Origin: Chionis minor
Taxonomy: Eukaryota > Chordata > Aves > Charadriiformes > Chionididae
Assembly: GCA_013398295.1 (NCBI GenBank)
Contig: VZSF01008870.1
Span: 840,033-904,032 of the forward strand
Direction: 5' to 3'
Length of the DNA: 64,000 nucleotides
Shown here: positions 36,425 through 50,990 of the stretch, in pieces
Layout: each line of letters opens with the position of its first letter
Position numbering within the stretch: position 1 is the first letter of the stretch
Position numbers and translations under genes: made by a program
The notes under the pieces: generated by a model
Told to the model about the DNA's origin: nothing
The model's database searches: none
The model's input: the letters and a program-made list of their open reading frames with translations, nothing else

Positions 36425-39400
36425 AATCTTGTGCACAGTAAGTAACAATAAGGAACATTTCATATTTGCTGATAGCAATTGAAGTGTGAGATAGTTTGTG
36501 GTCGTAGCTTAGCGGGCAGTGGACAGGCCACCACAATTACTGGCAACTGGGATGCTTTCTCAGCCGAGAGGCTGAACTTGGAGAAAGAACTGCTTTTCTC
36601 CAGCAGAAACATCCTCTCCGACATAGAGCAGGGGACAGCAGTGTGGTTACACATCCTGTTCTAGCACAGCTGAGCCCTGCAGATGCAGTTACCCCCAGGA
36701 CCCTCTTCCACCCCCTCAGCTGCTCAGCTTAACTGCGTTTAAGGTCACTTTCTAGCTCAGTTCAGTCAAAACGATCCAAATGAGCTGCAGCACTCTAATA
36801 GTGGGGGATTCCTTTCCTTTTTTTTTTTTTAACTGACCTGACCTGAAAAGCAGCCACACCAGCAGTTGTGCCAGTAATTGGCGTGATCAGTCACCTATTA
36901 CAGGAAGGCAGTGGTGAGCAGTCTGCGGTGCGCTGCAGAGGGTAACCATTCCACTTGGCCCAGCAGTACTCAGAACAGGCAAAGCCATTGCAGTATCTTC
37001 CTGGAGCAGCGCAGGGAGGACATGAAGTACCACTGCCTCTGCTGTGCCAGTGCTCGGCATGAGCCGCAGGGCTATCCAGCCTCTCCCTTCCTCAAGTGTG
37101 AATGAAATACAGATTTCTATCAGTGTGTGTGGGTGTTGTGCTGCTTGGGCTCAACAGTAGTCCTGGTCTGGTGGTCCCAGTCTAGTAGCCTATGTTAGTG
37201 TATTTGCTGCCCAGATGTAAAGCACCTGATGGATTTTCATTCTTTCGCTGTCTGGGTCTCTTTGTACCACACTAAATATGCTTTTCCTCTTTCACATAAG
37301 AACTCCCAGTATTTGTAAGGTTATCACATCTCTGCAGATGATTTCAATGCACTGTACAGCATACTTAGTTATTTTTATGTTTCCTCATAGAGACCTTTCT
37401 GTGTTTGTGTTCTCTGAACTCTGCCCAGATTCTCATCCCTTTCATTCCACTGTTGAGGTCCCTGGCAATATTTCAAACTGCAGAGCGGTAAGAGGAGTAG
37501 AAATCCTTGCTAGATGATGGGATCATCTCTGTGTTTAGCTACAAGTTGTGCTGACCTTCAACTGTTGTGTTTCAAGATAGCATTGCCATCCACACCCTCA
37601 TCTAGCGTGAGCGGGACTTGAGCTTCACTGTGTTCTCACGTCCTAATCTCTATGTCATCTAGACTTGTGATATGACCAGAGGATATCACAGCCCTCTTTC
37701 ACCCACTGTCTACAAGCCCGTGCTTATGTGTAGGACTTAGTAGCTCACTTTGGTTCTTCTTCATATGAGTAATTTCCAGAGGGTTTTCAGGAGAGGCGTA
37801 ATTCAGTGCTACTTACAGTGATAAGAAGTCTTAACTTGAGTATTTTGTGTCTTTCTGCAAGCACTGAATTAGGAATCCCTCTCTGAAATAAAGAGCTGTC
37901 TTAAAAACTGACTGAATACAGCCTAGTGCTAATAAAACCATCAGTTTAATTTAACATGGCTATGCCTGTGTAATAAAGCAGATAGGAGATAACTTATCTC
38001 AGTAGGTCCTGTACTCTGTGTATTTGATGTGTCTAGTTTACCATGGTGCATGCCACTGCCTACAGATCATTAGCTTTGATGGTGACTAGAACTGGAGTTA
38101 ATCAAGTGCTCCTCTGTGACTCTCACTACTTTATATGCTGTCGTTTATTATTAACCTATGTCAACAGCCCCTTCCAGTAATTTATAAGCTATATTGCACT
38201 GCTCTTTACACCTGATACTATTAAAAGTAACATTTCCAGAAAGCTTTCGTGAAATACTGTATTGATGACAGCACTTACAGTCAGACTTTAATGTACTCTT
38301 TTCTTCTTGTACTTATGAGCTTTTGGAAATGCAATGACATTTAGAATTATGTCATTCTAGGTGTTTTTCTGCCGCTGTTTATTGCTGGAGAGGCCAGCCA
38401 AAATTTTGCAGTTGTCATCAGTGAGAATTTTGACACATAACTCTTTGAGAGGTCTCTGATTCTTTTGTCATTGTTATTCATTCTGGCACTTAATGTATTT
38501 CTTCACATATTATACCATCACCCAAAAAATAGGATTGCAAGTTTTGAAATTCGTAGTACCCAATTCTTTTTTGAAGTTGGAAAAAAAAAAGTGGGGCTTT
38601 TGAGTATACTGCTGACAAAATCAAGACCCAAGTCTCTCATCATGTCACTTCTACTAAGAAACCACCATAATAGTCCACATCTTTCCATAACCTGCAGAGT
38701 TTCTTATAGACTGCAACAGAATATTTTATTTGCATTAAAAACTGGCTAAATGCTATCAAATAATAATCAGTACAATGCAATCAGTAGTTTTATTTACAGA
38801 GAGTTATTCCTCCATACAAAAACATACACGGTGACCTTGGTAAGTGATCTACTTTAGTCATAGAGTTGAATGAGGCACATTAGCAGTTAAAATAGTCATG
38901 GTCCCCAGACAGTTATATCTTTTCTCATTTTTCCACTAAGCTATTTTAGAAATATATAAAAGCATATGATTCTGCTTGAAGAAAGGAATGCGTGTCTTTG
39001 TATAAAAAGGAGCCATTGGTTTTTACTGTAAAGGAATAGGAGAGTTCACCTCCACAGATTGTAGGCATTATTATTGGACTTCAGCCAATTTCTTAGATTT
39101 GCTCAAAGTAATTGATTAATCTTAGAGAAAAACCTTTTTGGATTTTGTTAACTATATGCAATAGGTTATGTTAGACCAGGAATAATAGATTTAGCGATAT
39201 TTAGAGATGGTATTCTGTTTTTTATTGAAATATGGGCATTCTGTCTATCCTGAGGCCTTAAGACAAGCTTCCATTGAAAGCAGAATGACAGCAACATCAT
39301 TAAAATGTCCCAGCTTTTTTTGAGATAGGGAGGTCTGACACTCGGGGAGAACATGCAAACCAACTACTTACTTCTACAGATTTCTTAAAAGTGAGATTAC

Positions 39401-42400
39401 ATGATTTTAAAATACTTTATTTCAGTGTTTTATGATCTGGCAACTTCAATTATTTTCTACTATTTCATACTTTTTTCCTTTTAGAAAACAAGGAGTCATC
39501 TTTGTTCCTTTTCTCTGTGTTTCAGATGATGATGGTGTTGACCTCATGCCAAACACAACTTGCCTTGGTTTAGGCTGACCGGTCAGTTCTAACCAGCAGT
39601 CTGTCATTAGTTTGACATTTTGCATTCGTGTAAATTTGTAGGTGATGGATGCTGGGATTTGGCTAAGGCTTCCTCAGTTTCAGTGCCTTGCTGGACAGAT
39701 TCACAGTCTGTGGTAAACCTAGGATTGCCCAACTCCCACACCCATATTAAAAACCTTTAATTCTGAAGCTGTACTGTGCATGCTAACTCAAATAAGTAAT
39801 CTCTTGATATAAACAGGTTTTGAAGTCCAGTCTGGGCTTCTGTTGCTTGAAATGTCTTGTAATGTTTTGCTGGGGAAATACTGAGTCCAGCCAGAGCCCT
39901 GAGCACCCGAGTCCAGCTAAATACTAGATAACTTTAGTGACCGCTGTCAGCAGACAGAGCTCTGCTGAGCTCAGCACTGAAGTTTAAGGTCATTAAACAG
40001 TGCAGAATACTCAGTCCACTGCAAGATTAAATCATTTGAGGCTTTCTGACTCAAAGATAACTATCCATGTGTGCATGTGAAAATATCTTTCACATGTATT
40101 CACAAGTATTCTCACTGAAAATTGGGAGCCTGATGGATTCCTGCTCTCCCATCTGCTGCCATGCTTCACTTACCTCTCTGTTAAAGGTTATGCCTCTGTA
40201 AGGAGGCATAAAGACTACTGTATCTGGGTTGACCAGATAGAATGATACAGTCTGCTCTTTAGTTTTCAGTTGCTGGATTTCTTTGCATAAAACTCACTCT
40301 AATAAGAAATAGAAAAAGTCTATTAATAAACCATACTAATCATAAAATCCCGATCTATGGTTTATATCATTTTACCTTTATCCTTCAGGAAGACTTTTCA
40401 GTCTCACCATCCTCAGTTTCCAGATTGATTTAAAAAAAAACAAAACATTCAGATGAATTCTAAATCAAAGCAGGAAAAATGGATCTGTACAGTTTCTGTA
40501 ATGTTTCCCAAATGAACTGATGTGGAAGCAAAGTGGAATGATAATAAAGATGTATTGTGCATATTGTGCATAACAAAAATATTACTCATTTCTTTAGTTT
40601 TATATGTCATTAAATGTACAGAACTCAAGATGCTTTACCAAGTGAACTAAGGCTGAATGTGAAAGCTACAAAAAAGGAAATTTGTTTTCCCTCCCTAGGT
40701 TTCTTGGGAGAAACTGAGTGGTTGCTCTGAGGTGGATCTTTGTAATACTGACAATAAAATACAATATTTTGCTGTACCCTCTCTCTGAAAAATATTATGC
40801 CCCGTATATGAAACTGAATGTGAATAGTCCATTGAGATTCTCTTTAATGTCTTCTGTGTTGGTAAAAGTCACTCTAAAAGTGCAGCCCTCAACACATATT
40901 CAACGTGTGAATTTATTTTACAATCTACATCTCCTAAGACCATTGTGGCCCACAAACTGTTAGGGTCTCAAAACTAGTGTTGCGGATCCAGAAGACAGCG
41001 CTGCACAATACTGCCCTGTTTTGCAGTCTTAGCAGCAAAGTTTAGGAGTCTCCAGCAAAAGTAAAGTCACGGAAGCAACAACCTTTTATTACCAGCCAGC
41101 CTTAGTTTCTCCCCATTTTCAAATTGGTGACTGATTTTTTCCAAAAACAGAACTTCTGCTCCCTTGCTGAAGTTAAAGGAAGTTTTCCTTAACAGCCCTT
41201 GCTCTGTTTTCAAATGGCCATTACTTCCCTTTCTCTGCTTTTAATTTTCTTGACAGACTTTCCTCCATGTATGCCTCACACTTTACTCATGTTTCGTGTG
41301 TACTTCTTCTCATCCCTCTGTCCCCATCCAGCAGACTTTTCTGCTGTCTGTCTCTTTGTCAGTGTCTGAGACATATGTGTAAAATCAGGGTTCTCCTAAA
41401 AGGATGTAAACGCAGTCTGGAAGGTATCTGCTTACTGATAGAAAGATGGAGGGGAAAAAAAAAAGGAGAGAAAATTTTCGTATTCCTTGTCAAAAATGAA
41501 TTTATAGACTGGCAAATGCTAAGGATTAGAAGCCGTCTCTTAGTCTGAATTGAAAATTAGTTGAATTGTAACTAAGCTGGTTTGACTCCTCAGGTACCTT
41601 TCCCAAGTGTTTCTTGCAGGAGTCTAATTTGGTGCTGCCTTAGACTGAGGCAGATGAACCATGTGTGTGGCCTGGTCTTCTCCAGTGGGTTGCCAGCTGC
41701 GATGGAGAGCACATGGGCCACAGCATATGCTGTAGAAACCTGTTTGCTAGAGAATGCCACCCTTTCTCATGGTTCATTTGACAGTCTCCAAAGACAAATA
41801 TCCATGTCATTAATGTGTCATACTAAACTGTGTGTTAGAAATTAATATGTACGTGACAGACAGTTTTACCCTTGCAGAACACAGTGGTTTCCATTTATTT
41901 TTATAATTTATTAGGTTAGATTTTTGGAAAGCATGCTCTGTAGTCACAGAAAGAATTTGGGGCTGCCTACAGCGTTGCCTCTCAGATTAACGTCATGTCA
42001 CTGTTTCTGCTTTGTCCTGTTGTTTGAAAAGATGAAGGAAAATATGCTCTGTTCGTAGAGTTCTCAAACAAGGTTTTGGGCCAATAGCAATTTTTTTTTC
42101 TCATCTTAAACAAAAAATGACTGAAAATGCCTTCCTGTCCTCCATAAAACATTCTGCTTATTTTTATGCAGAAAAAAAAGAATATAAGTCTAAAAATGTC
42201 AAGGAAACATATTTGTTTGGATTATGCTAAAAAGAATAATTTAACCCTGAAGAATTTATACATCTTTCTCTCGCCGCTCTCTTGCTCTAATACCACAGCT
42301 CAGTTAGCAGAGTAGATGAGGGTTCTCCGAAGGTGCCAGTGGTGTCTGGCTTTTGTCTCCATAGACAGACCAAGCTGTAGGCAGCACACAGCCAGCACCG

Positions 42401-42839
42401 TGCTGGTGGGGTGACCTGCTGTATGTTGGAAGGCGTCTAGGCTGAATTTCTGTCCTGGTGACACAAGTAACTCTTGACATATGTTTACAGAAGAAATGGA
42501 TTGTTTTGAGGATAGTCGGGAAAGCATTTTCAGAATTTGTACTATGCATTTACAAAGCAGCTTGGTCTAAGTTAGTGCCTGAAGATAAAAGATTATTTTC
42601 CTTTGATGACTAAGACCCACATCACAGGAGGATTGCAGTTATGACTTTCAGTTTTAGGAGTTTTACAAGCTGGAGTGTCTTCCTTACAAAGAATTCTCCT
42701 CAGTTAACCTCACAGTTATGGAACTAAATGCAATCCATTTAATGTCTGGAAAAGCGTTTTATCCATAAGAGGAGTCATAAAAAAAGATATCAATCATGAG
42801 GTGCTAACAAAGAAGATCACCATTTACAGCGGTGTAGCA

Positions 42840-43170
42840 AAAGCTAGATAAGGAGGAGGAAGGTGCTTTGGTTAGTTTTCAACTGGATGTAGCAGAGGAG
42901 CCACTGAGTTCAAAGTCATTAATTGCTGAGGATACAGAAGGAAAGTGACTGCAGCAAAACCAGTGTGGGAAAAGGATAGAGGCAAGACTGGCAGTGAGAA
43001 TCTTGATAAGTGATTAGGGAGAGAAAGAAAGGCACACATTTAAGGTGTGGTATTTTTTTTATGATGGGGAGAGGAGGAGTGAAAATAACCCTCAGTTATG
43101 GGTTTGAGTAATAAAGATTAAAATGGTGATCAACAAGGGAGATAGAAAAGTCTGCAAAGGAAGTTTAAGA
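42840..43170 (+). other. Purine-rich patch in intron 1
   Basis: About 330 bp is dominated by A and G on the + strand (many AGGAGG, GGAGAG, AGAAAG and GATAGA words), in contrast to the T-rich remainder of the intron. No coding frame, repeat family or terminal repeats are evident. It could be an old degraded repeat or a purine-rich splicing-enhancer-like region. I cannot tell which. Confidence 0.3.
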
Positions 43171-46100
43171 ATTGGACTTCGAATGTGTTACAATTCAGCT
43201 AATTTGAAGACCTGTGTGCTCTGTAAAAAGCCGCAATTCAATTTTTTTGAATTTCTTTTTGAATTTCTTACAGACTTGTGGGAGAAGGGTTGAGGGTAAA
43301 AAATTCTTTTGTTAGGTCTGCAAGTTTTATCAGCAGGGCTCGATTGGTTTAATTTGGAATAGCACATTGAGAGATCAGACTGAAGTTCAGTTTTAAAATG
43401 ACGTTCCTGTCTCTCTAAGCTAGCTTCTGCCTAGAGGTTGTGACACAACGCTTTGGTCTCAGTATATGCCATGCTGCTGACTGCTGCTTTTTCTGCCCAC
43501 GACCAGGGTGTCCTGCCACCTGCTGAAGTGTTTCAGATCTCACAAGCTCTTCTAGGCTGTTTTTTCCCCCTCCATAATTCAAACCCTTTCAATAAATAGT
43601 CTCTGTAATTGCTTGCTCTAAGCTCAGTTCCTGGGCATTTCAAAAGCGGAGTTGTTTGCAGCCAGTCACTTTTCTTCTTTTGGCTGCAGTAAAGACCTTG
43701 AATTTTATTATTTTTTTTTCTAGAGTATTGAATTTCAGTGTTTTATCATTTTTCCCCCAAGGACGGTATGATTGTGAACTACAGAGAAATTTTCTTTCTG
43801 GAGTTTGGCCAGAAAGAGTGCTTTTCCACCTGAGTTTAGACATATATTTAGGTACCTTGCTGAATTTGGGCCAAGATTTGTAGCCTAGTTTTGGAGTTCA
43901 GTGAACAATAAGTGAAAATCCTGCAGGAACATTTTTTCCTGTTTGTGAGAACAATATTTGCAAATAATTTATTTAGTAATTACCAAGAAAGATTGAGCTA
44001 GATGAGGTAACCCTTTCATGTAAAAAGAATCAAAGTACAATATCCTTTCCTATTAGTTGGCCTGTCTAGATTTTTGAGTCTTCAAAATGAATTTAAAAAG
44101 GGTTTCCATGAAACTTTTCACAAATGGCACTATTTCTTTATAACAGGGCAGCAGTGAAGAAGCGTTTATAATTTGTAAGTGTGCATGTTTTTGTTTAAAT
44201 ATGTACACATCTGACAGCCAATGAGCTCTTGAAAAATAGATTATAACTGCCTCAATGATGTTTTAAAAGTGTGTGTAATTATTACAGAAAATATTATGGA
44301 AAAATACACTTTGTTGTGAAAATGTATTGTTTAGTAAACCGATGGAAACAAGCTATCAAAATTGATATTGATGGTCTGTCATTCTTTATAAATTGCCCTT
44401 TTTATTGATTTTTATTTAGTAGTTGTGGGACAAGTGGCAAAGATGACTTGTTTCCCTCCAGAGCTCCTTAATCACAAGGTCTTTGAATAACTATGTTAAC
44501 AGGTTGAGACGTACTGTCTGCCTTAACTGACTGTATCTCGTAATTCCATTGGTCTGAATATAATTCTTAGTCATTTTGATTGTAAATCAATGGGACAGGA
44601 AAGAAGTGCATTTACCTCTGTGAAAACAGAAGTATTATTCTAGCTTAGTATTTCATATTCAACTACATTCATTGACTGGCTCCAGTAAGTTTGGAATATT
44701 AATGAGATGAAGACCAACATCTTTAATTCACATGAAGCAACAGATAGTGTGAAAACAGGGGTTCTCACTATAGCCGAATTGACATTGAAAATGTTAAATT
44801 AATTCTGACCCTAAATTTTTTATGTGTAGATACCAACAGTAGTCAAGTTGTTGAATCTGAACTACTCAAATGTTACTAAAGGCATTCTACATTTCCTTTA
44901 AATAGTAAAATTTTGCATTTTGTGGTTCTCACTTCTTCAATATGGATCTCTATTATTTACTTTCACCAAGAATTTTGAATATAAAATTTGCAGCTGTAGA
45001 CATACTTGTTTTGACTCAAACCTTCAAAGATTCATATCACTGCATATGATTTGCATGGAGTTTGGTCTTCTAATTTGTCGCTGATGGAAGTGAGGAACAT
45101 TTTTATACTCTGTGAATTTCTTATATAAGGCTGAATTCAGACTGCACCAGGACCCAGAGCATAGCAAATTGCGGCTTACGCACACCCTGGTTTCAGTCTA
45201 ATGCAGGATCCAGTCCAGTATTTGTACTCAGTCATGAGTATTGGGAAGTACTCCTGGGTCCCAGTTTAGATGTGGCCTTATCAATCTTCATTAAGAAAGC
45301 ACTCTTGGGAAGCACCTTATTATTTTATACCAGAATTTTAGAGATTTTCAGATTTTAATTTTGTTTTGAGGACAATATGGTAATTTAAACATCTCTTAGA
45401 ACTAAGATATAGCCTGTTTATAAGATAAGGCTGTTTGTGTTTCCTTGCATTAGTATTCTTGTCTTGTTGGGGCAAGCAGTGATCCAGAAATGTAAAGACA
45501 GGCTACATAACCTGAGAGCAGCTAAATATAGATAAATTGGCTACACATAGCATAAGATAAGTCGCTATGTTTAAAACTTCAACTGTGCTTTTTAGATGAG
45601 CCGAAAGTACAAGTTACGGCCTGTTCTCCTGCCAGCTCCATGGAAGAATTAGGATTCTTCTGAGTTGTAATGCCTTTTACTGCTCCTTCACTCTTGGGGA
45701 TGTACTGATGCTGGAGATATATGTTTATGCTTCAGATCAGGGGCTCCCCAGGGATTTATACTGATATTGCTTCTCACAAAGTGACTTTGTAGATCTAAAT
45801 TAAAAATGTCAGGCAGTTCTTCCACTCTGGCTACCAGTACAAGCACTGGTGAGAGCACTGCAGCACCTCCAGCTCTTCCGTGTTTGGTTCAGTTACAGTG
45901 AAAAAGATGTCTCTTCTGACTCTGAGAGATGTCACTTCCTGTGTTTAAGAAACTGCATGCAGAAATAGTAACAAAGAAGAGACGATAATAGTAAATACTA
46001 AAAAAAGGCTTTAAATAAAAAGATCTTTATGTTTGTATTTCAGGACCTTAGCTGATCCTTCAGGTCCTCCAGATTAGGAAGAAACTTCCGAGAACCCAGT

Positions 46101-46938
46101 TACCCCAAAATTGCTGACCTCCTTTCTGCTGAGTCAGAGCCAGTTAGGAAGACATAAGTGTGATGGTGCATGAGCAGTGGCTCACAAGTGAAGCATTATC
46201 TCACCTCACTGGGAATTTGTATCGGGGTATAGGGGAGCCAGTCAGACTGGTGACAGGACTCTAAAAGCAGCATACAGCATCTGATCAACAGAAGTTTGAC
46301 AGATGCTACTGTGATACACACTTTGGCTGACTTTTGAATATTTTGGGGTCTTTTTTATTTGCAAGTTGGCATTCAAGGTGAGGCCAATGTTTGTGTACAA
46401 ATCCTGCCAAACCTTTTTTCTGTCGCCATCACAAAAGCACACAGATGTGTCCAGTTTGCTTTGCCTGCTGGCCAGTAGGCATCCACAACTGCCAGGTAAA
46501 ACTGCCCACTTTGCTGCACTTCCACGGAGTGGTTTGCTGCAGGCATGTTACTGAATAGATGCAGAGACAGACCACAGTTTTATCCAGGATAGCACCTTAA
46601 ATCTCCCTTTGTACCTCTTAGTGTCAACAGAGGTATGTCTGAGTTTGAGGTTTCCCTATTTATGCAATCTCCATTGAATGCATCTTCTCTGACAGAGAGA
46701 GGAAAGTAATTCCTTAGTAACTCTAGCGTTAAAGTTCATGGGAATTGACAAATGAGTACAACGAAACATGCTTCCAATATCCTTGCAAATCACTAACCCA
46801 CATATTATACCGTTTCACACTTCAGTTTCAAAGTAGAAAGAACTATTAACACATTCTGCAAATATGTAGTAGCATCCAACTTTCTTTTATTCTGCAAGAT
46901 TCTTCCAATAATATTACAGCCAAAAGGTTTTTTTCTAC

Positions 46939-46952
46939 TTTTTTTTTTTTTT
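46939..46952 (+). repeat. Poly-T run (14 T)
   Basis: A sense-strand T homopolymer in a T-rich context, with no attached repeat body. Confidence 0.85.
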
Positions 46953-47649
46953 ATCATTACCCGTTCTTAAAGCAGTTCAGTTTTGTGCGGCACTGGAAGT
47001 GGCACAGTCTGGTGTATGGGCTAAAGCTAATTTATGAAATTGCAACCAAAAGAAATTTAGAGGCAACAACATGGAAAGCATTATCTCAATTGTTCGGAAT
47101 GCGAGCATTGCACCCTGGGAACCGCTGAGATTTCAGCTGGTATTCAGATAGGTAAATGTTTTTCCTGCCCTCAGCCTAAACTTTAGATTGTCCAGATGAG
47201 AGCAGATGAGAAGGATGTCATGGGTGGATGCTACCCGGACAAGAACAGAAATGGAAGAAGAATGTAAAACTTTATAATTTTCAGGGGGAACTGGAGAAGA
47301 TCAAACACTTACACTTCAGTCTGAGATACTGATTTTGCTTGTTAAATGTGAAAGTGGTGAATTAGTAATGTTCTTTTCACTAATTGTCTTGTTAACATAA
47401 AGTAGCTGAACTATGTTAACTTCTAGAGTGCTTTTGTGCAGTGATTAGATAACCTGTGAACTTCAGAGCTTTAAAGGAGATGTGTTTGTATGGCACAGTT
47501 ATGTGGAGAAAAATAGTCTCCCAGACTGAGTATCAGTGAACACCTCCATCAGGGCTGTGCACATAATTAGCTGGAAATGCTTCTCCTGATAAAAATTCTT
47601 TCAACTGTTACATGTTCAGCTAGAAGAACTGGAATGATTTTTCAAATCT

Positions 47650-47691
47650 TTTATTTGAAATGCTGTTGCATTTATTTGAAATGCTGTTGCC
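47650..47691 (+). repeat. 21-bp tandem duplication
   Basis: The 21-bp unit at 47,650-47,670 is repeated at 47,671-47,691, with only the final base differing (A or C). The near identity suggests a recent local duplication, or a polymorphic two-copy repeat. Confidence 0.9.
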
Positions 47692-50600
47692 TTTAGGAAG
47701 CACCTTTCTTTAGCAAATGTCTTTTTGTGTATACGTAGTGAATATATTAATGCGTTTTTGTGGCCTAGGTCAGGTAGACCTGAGATCTAATCAGGCAGGT
47801 GTGTAGAGCCAGAGGAATGAGAGGAAAAAAATTTCCCTTAAAGTGTCTGAATCTGTTAAAGAAAGGGATTTCCCTCATTAACTCTGCAGAGCCATGCTAA
47901 ATTTACCTTTAAAGATGTACCATTAAGATACAAAGAGCTCCTTTGGAATGGTCACTTGGCTCCCTTGGAATGATTGCACTGGCTTAAATACAGTGGGAGA
48001 GAACCAAATGGAGGATTAAGTCCATTGGATTTATGCATCTAGGTTGCACCTGAATTTTAGGCACTCCATTTTCCTAAGTGTCCTCATGTCATGAATTACT
48101 GGTTTAGAGGACAAGGACCCTGAAAGATGTCTGCACAGAGCTTATGCCTTACCAAAATTTGGCACTCAACATCTCCCCTGAAAGAGTTCCGTCTTTTTCT
48201 TTAATTGTTTAGGAAGCAGGCACAGATACAGGAGATTTGTGTCATTAGGCATCTCTAATTTGAGTGGGTTCCCTTCAGGCAGGGGATTGTTTCTCCTTAT
48301 GTTTCCACAGCACCAAGCTCAGCTGAATCTTTTTGCAGTGGCTTGGAACACCACTGTAATGTTCAATCTTAACACCTGTTCCAGCCCTGAAATTCAGGAT
48401 GAAAACCTTACCTGGCTGTGGGTCCATTGCTGAGGTAGCCGTCTGCTTTGCATCTGTTTTGCTGTAGGTACCAGCAAGCAACGTTGTCAGGTGGAAAGGC
48501 CGTGTTTGGTGATGCTCAGAAAGAAGACATCCGAAGACAAGCGCCTCTTGTATTGCTTTGTTCAGAAGAGAAGTTCTCATGTATCAAACTATCAAACGCT
48601 TTGTGTCTTTAGTATGAGGGTGACTGACTCCTGCATTTTAATGTCTATAGGACTGGATGCAAGTCACATCCAGGCTGTCCTTCTGCTTCTTTCACCCTTT
48701 ATGTGACATCCACTTAGGAAGCCTCAATACTAACCATTACCTATACATCCTGCCAAGTATAAGCAATTGAGAGTCTTCTCTCCCAATATATCTGTTTACT
48801 GGAAGAGTGATAGGGAGTTTATTAGCATTTTTGGCAGTTAACTTAGTGTCAAGAATGATACTGTTTGAAATTAATATTAGACGTCTCTGTGAAACAGTCT
48901 TAGAGTTTTAAAATCAAGTTGTGGAAGACAGCTTTTTCTTTCTTCAGTTTGTATAAAGTTTCATGACATGTTCTGCTTTCATGTTTTGTGTTGTTATCGT
49001 AACAACAAGTTTCTTGGCTGAAAAATCATTTATTCCGGGTAGTAAATGTTTCATTATGGTGAACAATAGTGAGGTTTCTTTCAACATGGGGTATAATGGA
49101 GATAAGACTGCCAAGAGAAGTTAAATTATTACTTCCACATTGTAAACCTGAATCATTGAGGTTTCCTGGGTACATTTTTTTATTCAAAGCAAATTTGACT
49201 TGTAACAGAAAAATTAGCAGTTTTCGGAAAGTGTGAATTTAATAAAAGGCACCTTTATGCCTTGTTGTTGCACACACATTTACTTCTAGCAACTGTAACA
49301 TACATTTGCCCTTGCTAATCCAAAAAAATAAAATTTTTAAGTCCATGAAAACAAGAAAACTTCCAAGTGCCCTTAAAATAATGTGAAGATGAAGGGGTGT
49401 ATATAGAAACTTCAGTCATGGAGAGACTGTTCTCCTCAACATTTTTCCAGAACACACTCTGTTAACTTGTTTTGTCTGATTAATATCAGATTTAGAGCCT
49501 CTTAATTATTTATTTTCATAGAGACAGATGTTATCATTTGTGGTGGAATGGAGACATATTCTGGGCATTATGTAACCTGCTTTGGCATTAACTTATGCTA
49601 CATGTTTTTCCTTCATTCTGCCACATTGTAATTGTACCCAAATGGTTCTCAACTTGTTTCCATAGATACTTAGCGTGTTCAGATTTTGCGTAATGTATGT
49701 CTTGGTCTTACAGATAGTTCTTGTTTTTAAACTCTGAGATCTGCTACACCTGTAGTTTTCAAATTATAATCGATACTGGCTGTAACACAGCTGTTTTGTG
49801 CACATATTTCAGTGCTGTCCACCATCTCTGCTGCTGTATCCTGTGATGAGTTATGCAAAATCTCTGCTTGCCACCAAAGTGTTAATAGAGCACTGTGGGC
49901 TCAGTTAGTGTGAAGCCTCTCCGCATCTGCAGGACTGTCAGGAGAAGGCGGGGAGGACTGAAGGCGGGAGCACCAGCCCAGGCGAGGAAAAGAACAGACA
50001 ATTTGGGAAAACTGTATGAGCGTGAAGGACCTGTTGAAAAACAGCTCGATGCTGGAGCCTCCCTAAAGATAGCTGGGGCTGATGTGAGACTTCTGTGTTT
50101 GCGTTACAGTTTGAGGTTCTCCTTCAGGAGTTGCTGATCTGCTTGGGGCCTGCCAATTAACCTCAATTTTTTTTAGTTAGCTTGGTCCTAACCGGGAGGC
50201 TTGTCACAGCACTTGTAGCCAACTGATTTGAACATGTTTTAAGCCACTGGGAGCAGAGATGTATGTTCTTTTGCGCTACTCCCCTCTATTTCTGCCTCCT
50301 GAGGTGGAAAGGAAGGACCTGGCTGACATCAAGAACAGCTCTAAAGTATGCCTTGTACATACACAAAAACTCTGACCTGTCTTTTGTGGAGGGCTTTTCC
50401 TCTTCCACAGGCTTAATTTCTTGCTGTGTTTCTTTTAAAGCCTACTGGTTCAATGACCAACCTCAGCTGGCAGGGAAGGCAAAGGACTCCAATTTCTTTT
50501 GAAGTGAAGTCGATTGTTACTTCAAAAGCGGGTCAGCGGATGGGCTTGGACTGGGAAACAACATGTCGTTGGGATGTTTTGAGAGGCTTAAAAACCTCTG

Positions 50601-50963
50601 GGTTGCCGCCGCAACCTGTGTAGGGTATGCTGCGTAAACCAGACTGAGCACCCCAAAAGGTACAAGAGAACATTTTTTATCTTTTGCTAAACGTCTTTTA
50701 CAAGCCCTGCTGAGATTAATATAGGAGCCTATTTGGGACTAAGTTAGGGCAGTGTTAACGCAGAAACACAGGTGCCCCAACCACTCATGAACTGTAATTT
50801 TTGTCAGTGGAGAAGTATAAGAAGCAAGAAATGCTTGTCTAGTAGTCCCATCTTCTCAATTTAACATGTAAAATTTCTAGTATGCAGGCCTTGCACAAGT
50901 GGAACAGATTACAGTTTCATGGCCTTCACATTTCCTACCAAATACTGCTTGTATTACAGACTT

Positions 50964-50990
50964 AAAAAAAAAAAAAGAAAGAAAGAAAAG
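50964..50990 (+). repeat. Poly-A followed by GAAA repeat
   Basis: Thirteen A are followed by three GAAA units and a final G. It is a simple purine microsatellite. Confidence 0.85.
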
